From an uncultured Spirochaetales bacterium (GTDB lineage: Bacteria > Spirochaetota > Spirochaetia > Sphaerochaetales > Sphaerochaetaceae): DNA of 64,000 nt. A model generated the notes under the pieces. That model saw nothing but the letters and a program-made list of their open reading frames with translations, was not told the DNA's origin and did not search any database. The stretch covers positions 23,184-87,183 of the forward strand of contig CALXXN010000008.1 in NCBI GenBank assembly GCA_944392695.1, written 5' to 3'. Every line of letters begins with the position of its first letter. Position 1 is the stretch's first letter. Shown piece by piece: positions 49,716 to 58,318 of the stretch. The position numbers and the translations under genes are program-made.

Positions 49716-51623
49716 ATGGTTAAAGGACCACTTACAAGTGATGAGGTCTTCTTCACAGAGGCGCTCGACCAAGAGGCGGTTGGATTGAAGGATGCGGCCT
49801 CGTCGTCAGACTGGGCTTCATGCCGCAGGATATTCGCATCCTATGTCAGGAGGACGCTTGACCGTGTGCGTTTCTCCTTGATTCCTTACGAGACACCCGA
49901 GAACATCTACAAACTCCCTGGTGAAAGCGATAGCGAGGCTTGCAAGCGCATCGAAGGACTGCGCATGGTCTCTGTCGGTGTGGTTGGTGACTTCAGTGCG
50001 CGTGGACGTGTCGACTGGACTGCCAATCCCACGGTCAACGGCTACAAGGAATGGACCTGGCAGCTGTCAAGACACAATGAGATCAAGATGATGGCGCACG
50101 AGTACAGGTTGACGCATGATGAGGCACTTGCAGGCACGGCTTGCGCCATCATGCGCTCTTGGATTGAGGACGCTGTCTGTCCACCTCTTGGCACGATAGG
50201 TTATGCGACAGATTGCTGGAGGACGATCGAATGTGGGATCCGGATGGGCGCGAACTGGCCTTACATCCTCTTCTCCTTCATCGACAGCCCTTCATTTGAT
50301 GATGGCCTCTTGGTCGATTGGTTCAAGTCCATCTATGAGCATGCCTTGCGCCTGAGCCATGACAGGACGGGTTTCAACTGGCTTGTCATGGAGATGAACG
50401 GGCTGGCCCACATTGGCCTTCTCTTCCCCTTTTTCAAGAAGGCCGGCACCTGGTTTGATGACGCTGTGTCGACCCTGGATGGACAGCTTGATGAGCAGTT
50501 CTATCCGGATGGTTTCCAGTATGAGCTGACGACGAATTACCATGATGTGGTCGTCAACAACTATCAGCGTCTTTTCGAGACAGCCAGGGCCTTCGGCCGG
50601 GCGTTGCCGGACAGCCTGAGGTCCAAGCTCCTCAATGCCTGCCACTTGTATGTCAAGTTGATGAAACCTGATGGACGGCTCCCTGATATCAATGATGGGT
50701 GCAAGGCTTATGCACGTGACCTGCTCTTGCCAAAGGCACGCTTCTTCATGGATGACGACATCGCGTTCGTCCTTGGAAGCGGCAAGGCTCCAGGGTGGAC
50801 CAGCACTGTCCTGCCGTATTCTGGTTTCGTTGTCTGGCGTACAGGCTGGGGGGAGGATGATACCTGGGGCTTCCTTGATGCGGCGCCATTCGGGCGGGCC
50901 CATCAGCATGAGGACAAGCTTAACTTCCTCATGCATGCCTGTGGGAGGGATCTTGTCACCGAGGGAGGCAATTATGCCTATGACGACTCTCCTATGCGGC
51001 GCTACATACTTTCGACACGGTCCCACAATACAATCCGTGTCGATGGTGCGGACCAGGACAGGAGGAGCCACTACGAATGGCATGATGGGGACATCAACAA
51101 GCCTGCCGGGATCCGGACGGACATGCCATGCGATGATGACATCGAATGGGCTGAAGGGGTTTATGACGAGGGGTATGCTGGTGTTGATGACCATGTCGTC
51201 CACAAACGTCGTGTGCTCTTCATCCGCCCCCGCCACTGCTTTGTCATACTGGACAGGCTCAGTGCGTCCACGGCCCATGATTATGAGCAGCTCTGGCACA
51301 TAGACGATGAAAGGCAGGGTGATGGTTTCGCCCATCTTGACATCAGGGTGCTCACTCCAGGGGCCAGATGTGACATCGTCAAAGGCCAGGATGAACCTGA
51401 AGTGCAGGGCTACATCGCACTTGGCCAGGCCCAGGGGTCATACAAGGCTGTCGACACCTTGTGCGTCCATGTGAACGCTGCCGATGTCCTCATGTGTACT
51501 GTGCTCCAGGCGAAGGTGGACGGAGTGGGGGCGCTTGAGGACGCTTCGCTTGATGGCATGGCGTTGACCCTCGGCTTCCCTGATGCCCGCCTTGTCCTCG
51601 ATTTGGCTGGCCATCTCGACTAG
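49716..51623 (+). CDS. Heparinase II/III-like polysaccharide lyase
   Basis: 635 residues. N-terminal (alpha/alpha) toroid (about 80-340) with the conserved RTIECGIRMGANWPYILFSF, NWLVMEMNGLAHIG and FYPDGFQYELTTNYHDVV segments that hold the Asn/Tyr/His catalytic residues, then a C-terminal heparinase II/III beta-sandwich (from about 370) with AAPFGRAHQHEDKLNFLMHA and NTIRVDGADQD. These lyases cleave uronic-acid glycosidic bonds by beta-elimination. No signal peptide, so the substrate is probably an imported oligosaccharide. ATG 49716 follows GGAGG at seven bases. The nature of the uronate (alginate, heparan, hyaluronan or other) cannot be told. Confidence 0.87.
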   Translation: MVKGPLTSDEVFFTEALDQEAVGLKDAASSSDWASCRRIFASYVRRTLDRVRFSLIPYETPENIYKLPGESDSEACKRIEGLRMVSVGVVGDFSARGRVDWTANPTVNGYKEWTWQLSRHNEIKMMAHEYRLTHDEALAGTACAIMRSWIEDAVCPPLGTIGYATDCWRTIECGIRMGANWPYILFSFIDSPSFDDGLLVDWFKSIYEHALRLSHDRTGFNWLVMEMNGLAHIGLLFPFFKKAGTWFDDAVSTLDGQLDEQFYPDGFQYELTTNYHDVVVNNYQRLFETARAFGRALPDSLRSKLLNACHLYVKLMKPDGRLPDINDGCKAYARDLLLPKARFFMDDDIAFVLGSGKAPGWTSTVLPYSGFVVWRTGWGEDDTWGFLDAAPFGRAHQHEDKLNFLMHACGRDLVTEGGNYAYDDSPMRRYILSTRSHNTIRVDGADQDRRSHYEWHDGDINKPAGIRTDMPCDDDIEWAEGVYDEGYAGVDDHVVHKRRVLFIRPRHCFVILDRLSASTAHDYEQLWHIDDERQGDGFAHLDIRVLTPGARCDIVKGQDEPEVQGYIALGQAQGSYKAVDTLCVHVNAADVLMCTVLQAKVDGVGALEDASLDGMALTLGFPDARLVLDLAGHLD

Positions 51624-51667
51624 CAATCCTAGTAATTTCATATAAAACATATATTTCCGCCCAATTC

Positions 51668-51730
51668 TTCCAAATTGGAAGTCTTTGGGCGGAAGTGGAA
51701 GTGGCGTGCTTTGCGAGATGATGGGAGCAT
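51668..51730 (+). repeat. Regulatory repeat, copy 2, before the binding-protein gene
   Basis: TTCCAAATTGGAAGTC (51668-51683), GGGCGGAAGTGGAAGTGG, GTGCTT and ATGATGGGAGCAT to 51730, paralleling copy 1 at 49627. In this copy CTTCCAA-A-TTGGAAG (51667-51681) is a perfect palindrome nested in a larger one, TTCCGCCCAA (51655-51664) with TTGGGCGGAA (51685-51694). Confidence 0.65.
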
Positions 51731-51760
51731 AGAGCCATCCATACGGAAGGAGGATCATCA

Positions 51761-53440
51761 ATGAGTAAGAAAGCTGTAAGAACGCTCTCTGTCCTGGCCT
51801 TGTTGGCCTGTGTCCTTGCACTGGTCTCATGTGGCGGTGATGACAGTTCATCGACCCAGCAGACTGTGAACGAAGAGGGGCGTCCTGTGCTCACAGTCGC
51901 CATCCAGGCGAATTCTTTCGTCTCTGAATATGACAACAACTATCTGACGAACTACCTTGAGGAGAAGCTTGGCATAGATATCGAGTTCTACATGCTCTCC
52001 GTCGCACCTGAGGATGTCAGGACCCAGGTCTCCTTGCTTGCCACTGGAGGCAACGACATGCCTGATGTGCTCCTTGTCAGCGGTGGCACCCTCACACCAG
52101 AGGCCATCCTGAACTATGGTGCCAACGGCTTCTTCGCCCAGCTCGACGAGTATCTGGCAGATCCGGAATTGATGCCAAACTACAACGCGATCCCCGATGA
52201 AGACAGGTATCAGATGGAGCTTGCCCAGACCATGGCTGACGGCAACACCTATTCCCTGTCGAACTATGAGCCTGAGACTTGGAACCTCACCCCTGTGAGG
52301 ATGTTCATCAACCAGGCCTGGCTCGACACCCTCGGCCTTGAGATGCCGACAACGACACAGGAGCTCAAAGATGTCCTGATCGCCTTCCGCGATGGGGATC
52401 CGAACGGCAACGGCCTCCAGGATGAGATCGGCATCTATGGCCAGCAGTCAGGCACCTATGGCCAGAACATAATCGCCGGCATCATGAACGCATTCGAGTT
52501 CTGGAACAACGGATTGCAGAATGGTGGTCTTGCCTTGGCCGATGACGGCCAGACGGTCATCGCCCCCTTCACGCAGGACGGCTGGAGGGAAGGCCTCAGG
52601 TATATGAACGACCTTTACAACGAAGGTGTCCTCTCTGCCTCGACCTTCACAGACAGTGATACACAGTACCGTGCCACGCTGAACGAAGAGGTCAACTGTG
52701 TCGGCCTGACCTCATCTGGTTCGCTTTCGAGCTGGCCAGATGCAGCCAACAACAAGAACTTCCTCGAGATGACGCTGATGGAGCCTCTCGTCGGACCTGA
52801 GGGCAAGCAGTACACACCTTACTACGAGTACTCGGCTGCCCAGACGGCCTTCATCCTGGAAGGCACTCCAAACCTCGATGTGGCGATCCGCTTCCTTGAT
52901 GAGTTCTACGACCCCTACACATCGATCGTGGCCCGCTTCGGCGAGGAGGGTGTCGACTGGACGCAGGATCCTGAGTTCCTGGCTGGCACAAGCAACTCTT
53001 ACATCGCCGCAGGGTACTATGACAGCGCATCCTTGTCTTACATCTCCAACCAGTGGCTTGAGATCACGAACCGCACCTGGAGGAGCACCAACCCGCGTTA
53101 TTCCACGCTTGCCCAGGGCAACGCTGTCACGAACGGCATGGTCGAGTTTGATCCTGCCGACCCGACCCAGCTGAACGCCAAGAACCACGAGTACTACTAC
53201 GAGCACCGCCCGGAGCATGTGCTGCCGCTCTTGCACTACACATTGGAGGAGAACGACCGCATACAGCAGGCTGTGACGAACATCCCGGACTACGTCAACC
53301 AGTGCATGGCCCGCTTCATCACAGGTGACATGTCGATCGACCGTGACTGGGATACATATCTTTCGAACCTTGAGAACATGGGTCTTTCGACCTGGCTTGA
53401 GACCGCTCAGGCCGCTTACGACAGGATGGTCCAGGACTGA
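51761..53440 (+). CDS. ABC transporter sugar-binding lipoprotein
   Basis: 559 residues, signal peptide with lipobox ALVSC, so anchored by lipid at Cys 27 or so. The mature protein is a large type I extracellular solute-binding protein of the LplA/YtcQ kind that captures oligosaccharides: TVAIQANSFVSEYDNNYLTN near the start, FINQAWLDTLGLEMPTTTQE and FRDGDPNGNGLQDEIGI (a calcium-loop-like motif, about 215) are typical. GGAAGGAGG precedes ATG 51761. It feeds the two permeases downstream. No ATP-binding subunit is encoded here, so a shared MsmX-like ATPase is inferred. Confidence 0.93.
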   Translation: MSKKAVRTLSVLALLACVLALVSCGGDDSSSTQQTVNEEGRPVLTVAIQANSFVSEYDNNYLTNYLEEKLGIDIEFYMLSVAPEDVRTQVSLLATGGNDMPDVLLVSGGTLTPEAILNYGANGFFAQLDEYLADPELMPNYNAIPDEDRYQMELAQTMADGNTYSLSNYEPETWNLTPVRMFINQAWLDTLGLEMPTTTQELKDVLIAFRDGDPNGNGLQDEIGIYGQQSGTYGQNIIAGIMNAFEFWNNGLQNGGLALADDGQTVIAPFTQDGWREGLRYMNDLYNEGVLSASTFTDSDTQYRATLNEEVNCVGLTSSGSLSSWPDAANNKNFLEMTLMEPLVGPEGKQYTPYYEYSAAQTAFILEGTPNLDVAIRFLDEFYDPYTSIVARFGEEGVDWTQDPEFLAGTSNSYIAAGYYDSASLSYISNQWLEITNRTWRSTNPRYSTLAQGNAVTNGMVEFDPADPTQLNAKNHEYYYEHRPEHVLPLLHYTLEENDRIQQAVTNIPDYVNQCMARFITGDMSIDRDWDTYLSNLENMGLSTWLETAQAAYDRMVQD

Positions 53441-53454
53441 GGACGCTTTTCTGG

Positions 53455-53486
53455 CCACCGGCCCCCGCCATGCGGGGTGCTGGTGG
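53455..53486 (+). other. Large mRNA hairpin between binding-protein and permease genes
   Basis: GC-rich stem (53455-53468 with 53472-53486, one bulged T at 53478 and one G-T pair) closed by a CAT loop, lying wholly within the 63-base gap. There is no T-tract, so partial termination or protection of the upstream mRNA end is likelier than full stop. Such hairpins after binding-protein genes often raise their level over the permeases. Confidence 0.6.
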
Positions 53487-53503
53487 TGCATCCGGGAGGT
53501 AGG

Positions 53504-54466
53504 ATGAGGAAAAAGGAGAAGGCGCTCCGTGAGATGGACGCCATCATGAACCACAAACCATTGAAAGCGCGTGTGTTCCAACGCTGGCAGCTTTATCTCT
53601 TGCTGCTCGTGCCTGTGGCATTCGTGCTTGTATTCAACTACGGCCCCATGGCAGGGCTTGTAATCGCATTCAAGAACTATAACGTACGACAGGGCATCTT
53701 CGGTTCCACATGGGTCGGCTTGGACAACTTCAAGGAGTTCTTCACTTCATTCCGCTTCCCATCGATCATGAAGAACACCTTGGTCCTTTCCCTGTACAAC
53801 CTGGTCGTGACCTTCCCAATCCCGATTATTTTCGCCTTGCTGCTGAACTGCCTGCATGGAGAGAAGTACAAGAAGGTCGTCCAGACGGTCACGTACATAC
53901 CTTATTTCATATCAACGGTCGTCATGGTCGGTTTGGTTTTCCAGATCCTGAACAACAGGAGTGGCCTCTATGGCTCGTTCTATCAGCTGATCAACGGCAC
54001 GGTAGGACCCAACATACTGGCTGAGGGGCCGCTGTTCAAGCACATCTATGTGTGGTCTGGAGTCTGGCAGGGCACGGGCTATAGCGCGATCATCTACATC
54101 GCCGCGCTCTCGAACGTCGATGAGACACTTCATGAGGCGGCTGTCATAGATGGTGCCAGCCGCTGGCAGCGCGTCCTGCACATCGACATCCCCACGATCC
54201 TGCCGACAGCCAGCATCATGCTGATCCTGGCGGTGGGCAACATCATGAACATGGGCTTCGAGAAGGTCCTCTTGATGCAGAACAACCTGAACCTGGACTA
54301 CAGCGAGATCATCTCGACCTATGTCTACAAGGTCGGCCTTGCGAGTGGCATCAACGATTTCTCACTCTCGACGGCGATCAGCCTTTTCAACTCCGTCGTC
54401 AACTTCCTGCTGCTGATCCTCGCCAACTTCACGAGCAAGCGCCTCAGCGGCAACGGAATCTTCTAG
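53504..54466 (+). CDS. ABC transporter permease (LplB/YtcP partner type)
   Basis: 320 residues, six predicted membrane segments, beginning with LYLLLLVPVAFVLVFNYGPM. The cytoplasmic coupling (EAA) loop reads EAAVIDGASRWQRVLHIDIP (about 222-241), with the conserved EAA and Gly. The N-terminal 30 residues are basic and cytosolic. GGGAGG lies just before ATG 53504; the longer frame from 53477 overlaps the hairpin. It forms the membrane channel with the next gene product. Confidence 0.92.
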   Translation: MRKKEKALREMDAIMNHKPLKARVFQRWQLYLLLLVPVAFVLVFNYGPMAGLVIAFKNYNVRQGIFGSTWVGLDNFKEFFTSFRFPSIMKNTLVLSLYNLVVTFPIPIIFALLLNCLHGEKYKKVVQTVTYIPYFISTVVMVGLVFQILNNRSGLYGSFYQLINGTVGPNILAEGPLFKHIYVWSGVWQGTGYSAIIYIAALSNVDETLHEAAVIDGASRWQRVLHIDIPTILPTASIMLILAVGNIMNMGFEKVLLMQNNLNLDYSEIISTYVYKVGLASGINDFSLSTAISLFNSVVNFLLLILANFTSKRLSGNGIF

Positions 54467-54476
54467 GAGGTGTGTG

Positions 54477-55373
54477 ATGAGAGAGAATTTCAAGACAATG
54501 CCGAAGAGTGACAAGGTCTTCTACGTCCTCGTCCTCCTTGTGCTGACAGCCTTCTTCATCATCGTGCTCTATCCCTGCATCTACGTGCTCAGCGCCTCTT
54601 TCTCGTCTGGCACGGCTGTGCAGAGCGGACGTGTCGTGCTCTGGCCTGTGGATCCGAGCCTGGAAGGCTACAAGACTGTCTTCAACACACCAAATGTCTG
54701 GATAGGCTTCCGCAACAGCCTGTTGTATACGTTCTGTGGCACTGCGTTGAACATCGTACTGACAATCACTGCAGCCTACTGCCTTTCGAGGAGGGACCTG
54801 CCGGGCAGGGGAGGGATCACGCTTTTCTTCACCTTCACGATGTTCTTCAACGGAGGCATCATCACGACCTACATGGTCGTCCGGGCCCTTGGACTCTTGA
54901 ACACTCCCCTGGCGGTCATATTGCCAGTTGGTATCAATGTCTACAATTTGATTGTCGCCAAGACCTTCATACAGAACTCCATACCTGGGGAGCTGCTTGA
55001 GGCCGCCACGATAGACGGTTGTTCTGACATCGGCTATTTCATCAAGATCGTCCTTCCTCTTTCCAAGGCGATCATAGCCGTCCTGGTCCTGTATTACGGG
55101 GTATACCATTGGAACAGCTACTTCAATGCCATGCTTTACCTGCATGACAAGTCGATCTACCCGCTGACGCTCTTCCTCAGGGAGATACTGATGGCGGACC
55201 AGATAGATCCATCAACAGTCACCGATCCGGAGCTCCAGGCGAGGATAGCGGAGGCCGCTGGTGTCATCAAATACGCCTTGATCGTCGTTTCGATGGTCCC
55301 TGTCATGCTCCTGTACCCATTCATACAGAAGTACTTCGTCAAGGGCGTCATGATTGGCTCGATCAAGGGCTGA
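54477..55373 (+). CDS. ABC transporter permease (LplC/YtcP type)
   Basis: 298 residues with six membrane segments. FYVLVLLVLTAFFIIVLYPC is the first, and the EAA loop is LLEAATIDGCSDIGYFIKIV (about 178-197). Carbohydrate uptake type 1 family, second subunit. AGGAGG precedes ATG 54477, ten bases after the previous stop; the C-terminus ends VKGVMIGSIKG, as in LplC-like proteins. Confidence 0.92.
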   Translation: MRENFKTMPKSDKVFYVLVLLVLTAFFIIVLYPCIYVLSASFSSGTAVQSGRVVLWPVDPSLEGYKTVFNTPNVWIGFRNSLLYTFCGTALNIVLTITAAYCLSRRDLPGRGGITLFFTFTMFFNGGIITTYMVVRALGLLNTPLAVILPVGINVYNLIVAKTFIQNSIPGELLEAATIDGCSDIGYFIKIVLPLSKAIIAVLVLYYGVYHWNSYFNAMLYLHDKSIYPLTLFLREILMADQIDPSTVTDPELQARIAEAAGVIKYALIVVSMVPVMLLYPFIQKYFVKGVMIGSIKG

Positions 55374-55384
55374 GGAGGAGTCAA

Positions 55385-56530
55385 ATGGAGAAATGGATTG
55401 ATGAAAGCCTTGATGCTTTCGTTGGCAAGTACCGCAGGACATTGGAACATGTCAGGGGGATGATCTGCTATACGACAGGTCCCGATGGCCGTTTCGACGA
55501 CAGGAGCGGTGATGATCAGATCGGCTGGTGGACGAATGGTTTCTGGACAGGACTGCTGTGGCAGCTGTGGGCCGCATCAGGGGATGAGGCCTTCCATGAG
55601 GAGGCCATAGCCCTTGAGGAGCGCTTCGACAGGATCTTCCTGGATGCCTCGGCACTGGACCATGACAATGGTTTCCGCTGGTTGCCGAACGCGGTTGTCC
55701 ACTACAGGCAGGATGGTGACAAGGCAGCCTTGAACAGGGGCATCCTGGCCGCAGGACAGCTGGCGGGGCGTTTCAACCCCACAGGGGGCTTCATCCGCGC
55801 CTGGAACCCCTGGCCAGGGATGACGATGGAGGGCTTCCCCGATGACAAGCACATAGGATGGGCGATCATCGACTGCATGATGAACCTCCCGCTCCTCTAC
55901 TGGGCCAGCGGAGTGACAGGGGATCCACGCTTCAAGGACATCGCGATGCGCCATGCGGACAAGGCCCTTGCTTCATTCATCCGCCCTGATGGCTCTGCAG
56001 TCCACATCTGTGTCTTCGACCCATCGACCGGGGACTTGGTCAAGACGCTTGGAGGCCAGGGATATGCAGAAGGGTCGTCCTGGACGCGTGGCCAGGGCTG
56101 GGCACTCTACGGCTTCACGCTGAGCTATCTCCACACGAAGGAGGAGCGCTACCTTGAGGCCGCACGCAAGGTCGCTTCCTATGTGCTCTCCCAGATTCCA
56201 GGAAGTGGACTGATCCCCATCGACTTCCGCCAGCCGCCTGAACCTGCATGGGAGGACAGCAGCGCCTCCACGATCATCGCCTGTGGCCTGATCGAGCTTT
56301 CGAAGCTTGTAAGCGGCAAGGAGTCTGATGATTACATGGCTGCCGCATTGAAGCTCTTGAAGACCTTGCACGAGGAGCGCAATGACTACACGGATGCACA
56401 GGACATCATAGTCACACGCTCAAGCGAGGCCTATCACAGGCCGGCTCATGAGACAGCGATCATCTATGCTGACTACTACTACCTTGAAGCCCTGCTCAAG
56501 TTGAAAGACAAGGCCCTCTGGGTCTGGTAG
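55385..56530 (+). CDS. Unsaturated glucuronyl hydrolase, GH88 family
   Basis: 381 residues, an (alpha/alpha)6-barrel enzyme that removes the unsaturated uronic acid left at the non-reducing end by a lyase. Conserved: IGWWTNGFWTGLLWQLW, LDHDNGFRWLPNA (catalytic Asp about 99), GFIRAWN, and GYAEGSSWTRGQGWALYGFT (second catalytic Asp region would be the earlier HIGWAIIDCMMNLPLLYWA, about 157). AGGAGG precedes ATG 55385. Its partnership with the lyase at 49716 gives a complete depolymerisation step: import, beta-elimination, then release of the 4,5-unsaturated uronate. Confidence 0.92.
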   Translation: MEKWIDESLDAFVGKYRRTLEHVRGMICYTTGPDGRFDDRSGDDQIGWWTNGFWTGLLWQLWAASGDEAFHEEAIALEERFDRIFLDASALDHDNGFRWLPNAVVHYRQDGDKAALNRGILAAGQLAGRFNPTGGFIRAWNPWPGMTMEGFPDDKHIGWAIIDCMMNLPLLYWASGVTGDPRFKDIAMRHADKALASFIRPDGSAVHICVFDPSTGDLVKTLGGQGYAEGSSWTRGQGWALYGFTLSYLHTKEERYLEAARKVASYVLSQIPGSGLIPIDFRQPPEPAWEDSSASTIIACGLIELSKLVSGKESDDYMAAALKLLKTLHEERNDYTDAQDIIVTRSSEAYHRPAHETAIIYADYYYLEALLKLKDKALWVW

Positions 56531-56542
56531 CAAGACATGTCC

Positions 56543-56572
56543 CTGGACCGCCGGGCCTGCCTGGCGGTCCAG
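56543..56572 (+). terminator. Hairpin ending the polysaccharide operon
   Basis: Perfect 10-bp arms CTGGACCGCC (56543-56552) and GGCGGTCCAG (56563-56572), ten-base loop, no T-tract. Confidence 0.65.
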
Positions 56573-56615
56573 ACATCTAGGCAAAGAGGGGGTGGTGGTG
56601 TGACAATCAAGAGCC

Positions 56616-57275
56616 ATGATCAATGTCGGCAATGATTGGCAGCCCCTCTTGGATGAGGAGCAGCACAAGGACTATTACCTCCAGATAAGGCGCTTCTTGA
56701 AAGGCGCCTATGCCAATACCCTCGTCTATCCTCCGATGGATGAGATCTTCAATGCTTTCAAGCTGACCCCCTTCTCGGCGGTCAAGGTCGTGATCGTCGG
56801 CCAGGACCCCTATCATGAGGAGGGGCAGGCGATGGGGCTCTCCTTCTCAGTGCGGGAAGGCATGGTCGAACCCCCGTCCCTTGTGAACATCCATAAGGAG
56901 ATTGTCGATGAAGGGGTGGAACAGGGGCCTTGGTCGAGCGACCTCTCACGCTGGGCAAGACAGGGGGTGTTGCTCTTGAACAGCACTTTGACGGTCGAAG
57001 CCCACAGGGCGGCATCTCACTCCCAGATAGGTTGGCAGCGCCTGACAGACAGGTGCATCAGCGCCTTGGCTGAGGATCCTCGTCCGAAGGTATTCATGCT
57101 CTGGGGCTCGCATGCGAGGAGCAAGAAGGCCCTCATAGGCCAGGGACCACACCTCGTTCTCGAGTCCGCCCATCCCAGCCCCTTGTCAGCCTACCGGGGT
57201 TTCTTTGGAAACGGCCACTTCCTCAAGGCCAACAAGTTCCTGGCAACGACAGGCCAGGAGCCCATCATCTGGTAG
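56616..57275 (+). CDS. ung: Uracil-DNA glycosylase, family 1
   Basis: 219 residues. Excises uracil from DNA. The water-activating motif GQDPYHEEGQAMGLSFS (about 62-78) and the Leu-loop motif HPSPLSAYRGFFG (about 187-199) are both complete, and LLLNSTLTVE is conserved. ATG 56616 gives the expected length; there is no clear ribosome-binding site, and GACAAT lies eight bases upstream, a weaker version of the leaderless pattern. Confidence 0.96.
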   Translation: MINVGNDWQPLLDEEQHKDYYLQIRRFLKGAYANTLVYPPMDEIFNAFKLTPFSAVKVVIVGQDPYHEEGQAMGLSFSVREGMVEPPSLVNIHKEIVDEGVEQGPWSSDLSRWARQGVLLLNSTLTVEAHRAASHSQIGWQRLTDRCISALAEDPRPKVFMLWGSHARSKKALIGQGPHLVLESAHPSPLSAYRGFFGNGHFLKANKFLATTGQEPIIW

Positions 57276-57282
57276 GCACATC

Positions 57283-58023
57283 ATGGATGACTTCCTCAAG
57301 ACCAAGGACACGATAGGCCCAGGCCAGGGCATGGGCTCGTTCACAGCCGCCCACCTGGCCTGGCTTGTCGCAATCGCCACTGTGGCCTTCCTTGTCATAC
57401 GCTACTGCAGGAAGGCGGACAGGAAGGGGCGGCGCCGGGTCATGGTCACACTTGCCTGCCTCACCGCCCTCGATGAGCTGGTAAAGTACCTGATCACCAT
57501 CCCCACAGGACAGTGGAACTGGGAGTACCTCCCGCTCCATCTCTGCTCGATCTCCGTCTTCGCCGTCTGCCTCCATGCCATCACGGAGAGTGATGAGGTA
57601 GGGGAGTTCCTGTATGCCCTTTCCCTGCCTTCGGCCATCATGGCCCTGGTCTTCCCCAACTGGACGAACCTCCTGCCGGCTTGGAACGCGATGTGCATAC
57701 ACAGCTTCACGATCCACGGCCTCCTGGTGGTATATCCCCTGGCCTTGCTGGCCTGTGGCTGGAGGCCTTCGTTCAAGCGCCTTGCCTACAGCATCATTCC
57801 AATCATCGTGATGCTCATCGTGGCCCTCGTGGTCAACACCACGCTTGGAACGAACTTCTTCTTCTTGTCGAGTGGGGACAACGGGAACCCCCTGAGCTTC
57901 ATCGAAGGCTACATAGGGCAGTGGTATCTACTGTGCTGGCCGTTGATCTTCGCCATCATCTGGGCGCTCATGTACCTCCTGCCCCGGCGGCTATCTGGAC
58001 AGCAGCGCGCCTTTTTGCGATAA
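57283..58023 (+). CDS. YwaF/TIGR02206-type integral membrane protein
   Basis: 246 residues with about seven hydrophobic segments (HLAWLVAIATVAFLVIRYC, YLPLHLCSISVFAVCLHAI, ALSLPSAIMALVFPNW, IHGLLVVYPLALLACGW, IIPIIVMLIVALVVNTTL and QWYLLCWPLIFAIIWALMYL). The LPLHLCSISVF and NNxG-like GDNGNPLSFI positions recall the YwaF family of unknown function. ATG 57283 begins seven bases after ung; the upstream frame lies inside ung. No role can be assigned; the T-box leader of thrS follows directly. Confidence 0.75.
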   Translation: MDDFLKTKDTIGPGQGMGSFTAAHLAWLVAIATVAFLVIRYCRKADRKGRRRVMVTLACLTALDELVKYLITIPTGQWNWEYLPLHLCSISVFAVCLHAITESDEVGEFLYALSLPSAIMALVFPNWTNLLPAWNAMCIHSFTIHGLLVVYPLALLACGWRPSFKRLAYSIIPIIVMLIVALVVNTTLGTNFFFLSSGDNGNPLSFIEGYIGQWYLLCWPLIFAIIWALMYLLPRRLSGQQRAFLR

Positions 58024-58044
58024 TCCCCGGCATATGGCGTAGAC

Positions 58045-58260
58045 GAAGACGAGTAAGCCTCCAAGACCTTCACAAGAGAGGTGTGCCGTGGCTGGAAGCA
58101 CACTGCTGGTCCCTGGCTGAAAACCCCTTCCGAGCCGTCCCCGAGAAAGCAAGGGGACCGTCTAAGGTGCGACAAACCTGTCATGAGCGTCCAAGGGGCC
58201 TGGCCCCCTGGGAAGCAGGGTGGTACCGCGGAAATGCAGGCCTTTGCAGTTTCGTCCTTG
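58045..58260 (+). promoter_or_regulatory. T-box leader of thrS
   Basis: The T-box core AGGGTGGTACCGCGG (58217-58231) matches the canonical sequence. Its TGGT would pair with an ACCA end, which fits a tRNA with discriminator A. Upstream lies a long structured region with a GAGTA (AGTA-loop-like) sequence at 58051-58055 at the base of Stem I, a candidate ACC threonine specifier at 58123-58125 and several GC-rich helices. After the core, GAAATGCA/TGCA-G-TTTC forms a small hairpin. Uncharged tRNA-Thr should stabilise the antiterminator and raise thrS expression. Specifier position is tentative. Confidence 0.85.
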
Positions 58261-58318
58261 CGTAATCGATTGCTGGGGATGAGTCTGGAGAGGCTTGTCC
58301 TGTCTATGGAGGAGAGCT

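Noticed and set aside
50292..51335. 347-codon open frame antisense to the lyase gene
   Set aside because: Mirror of a well-supported coding frame; composition is that of a codon shadow.
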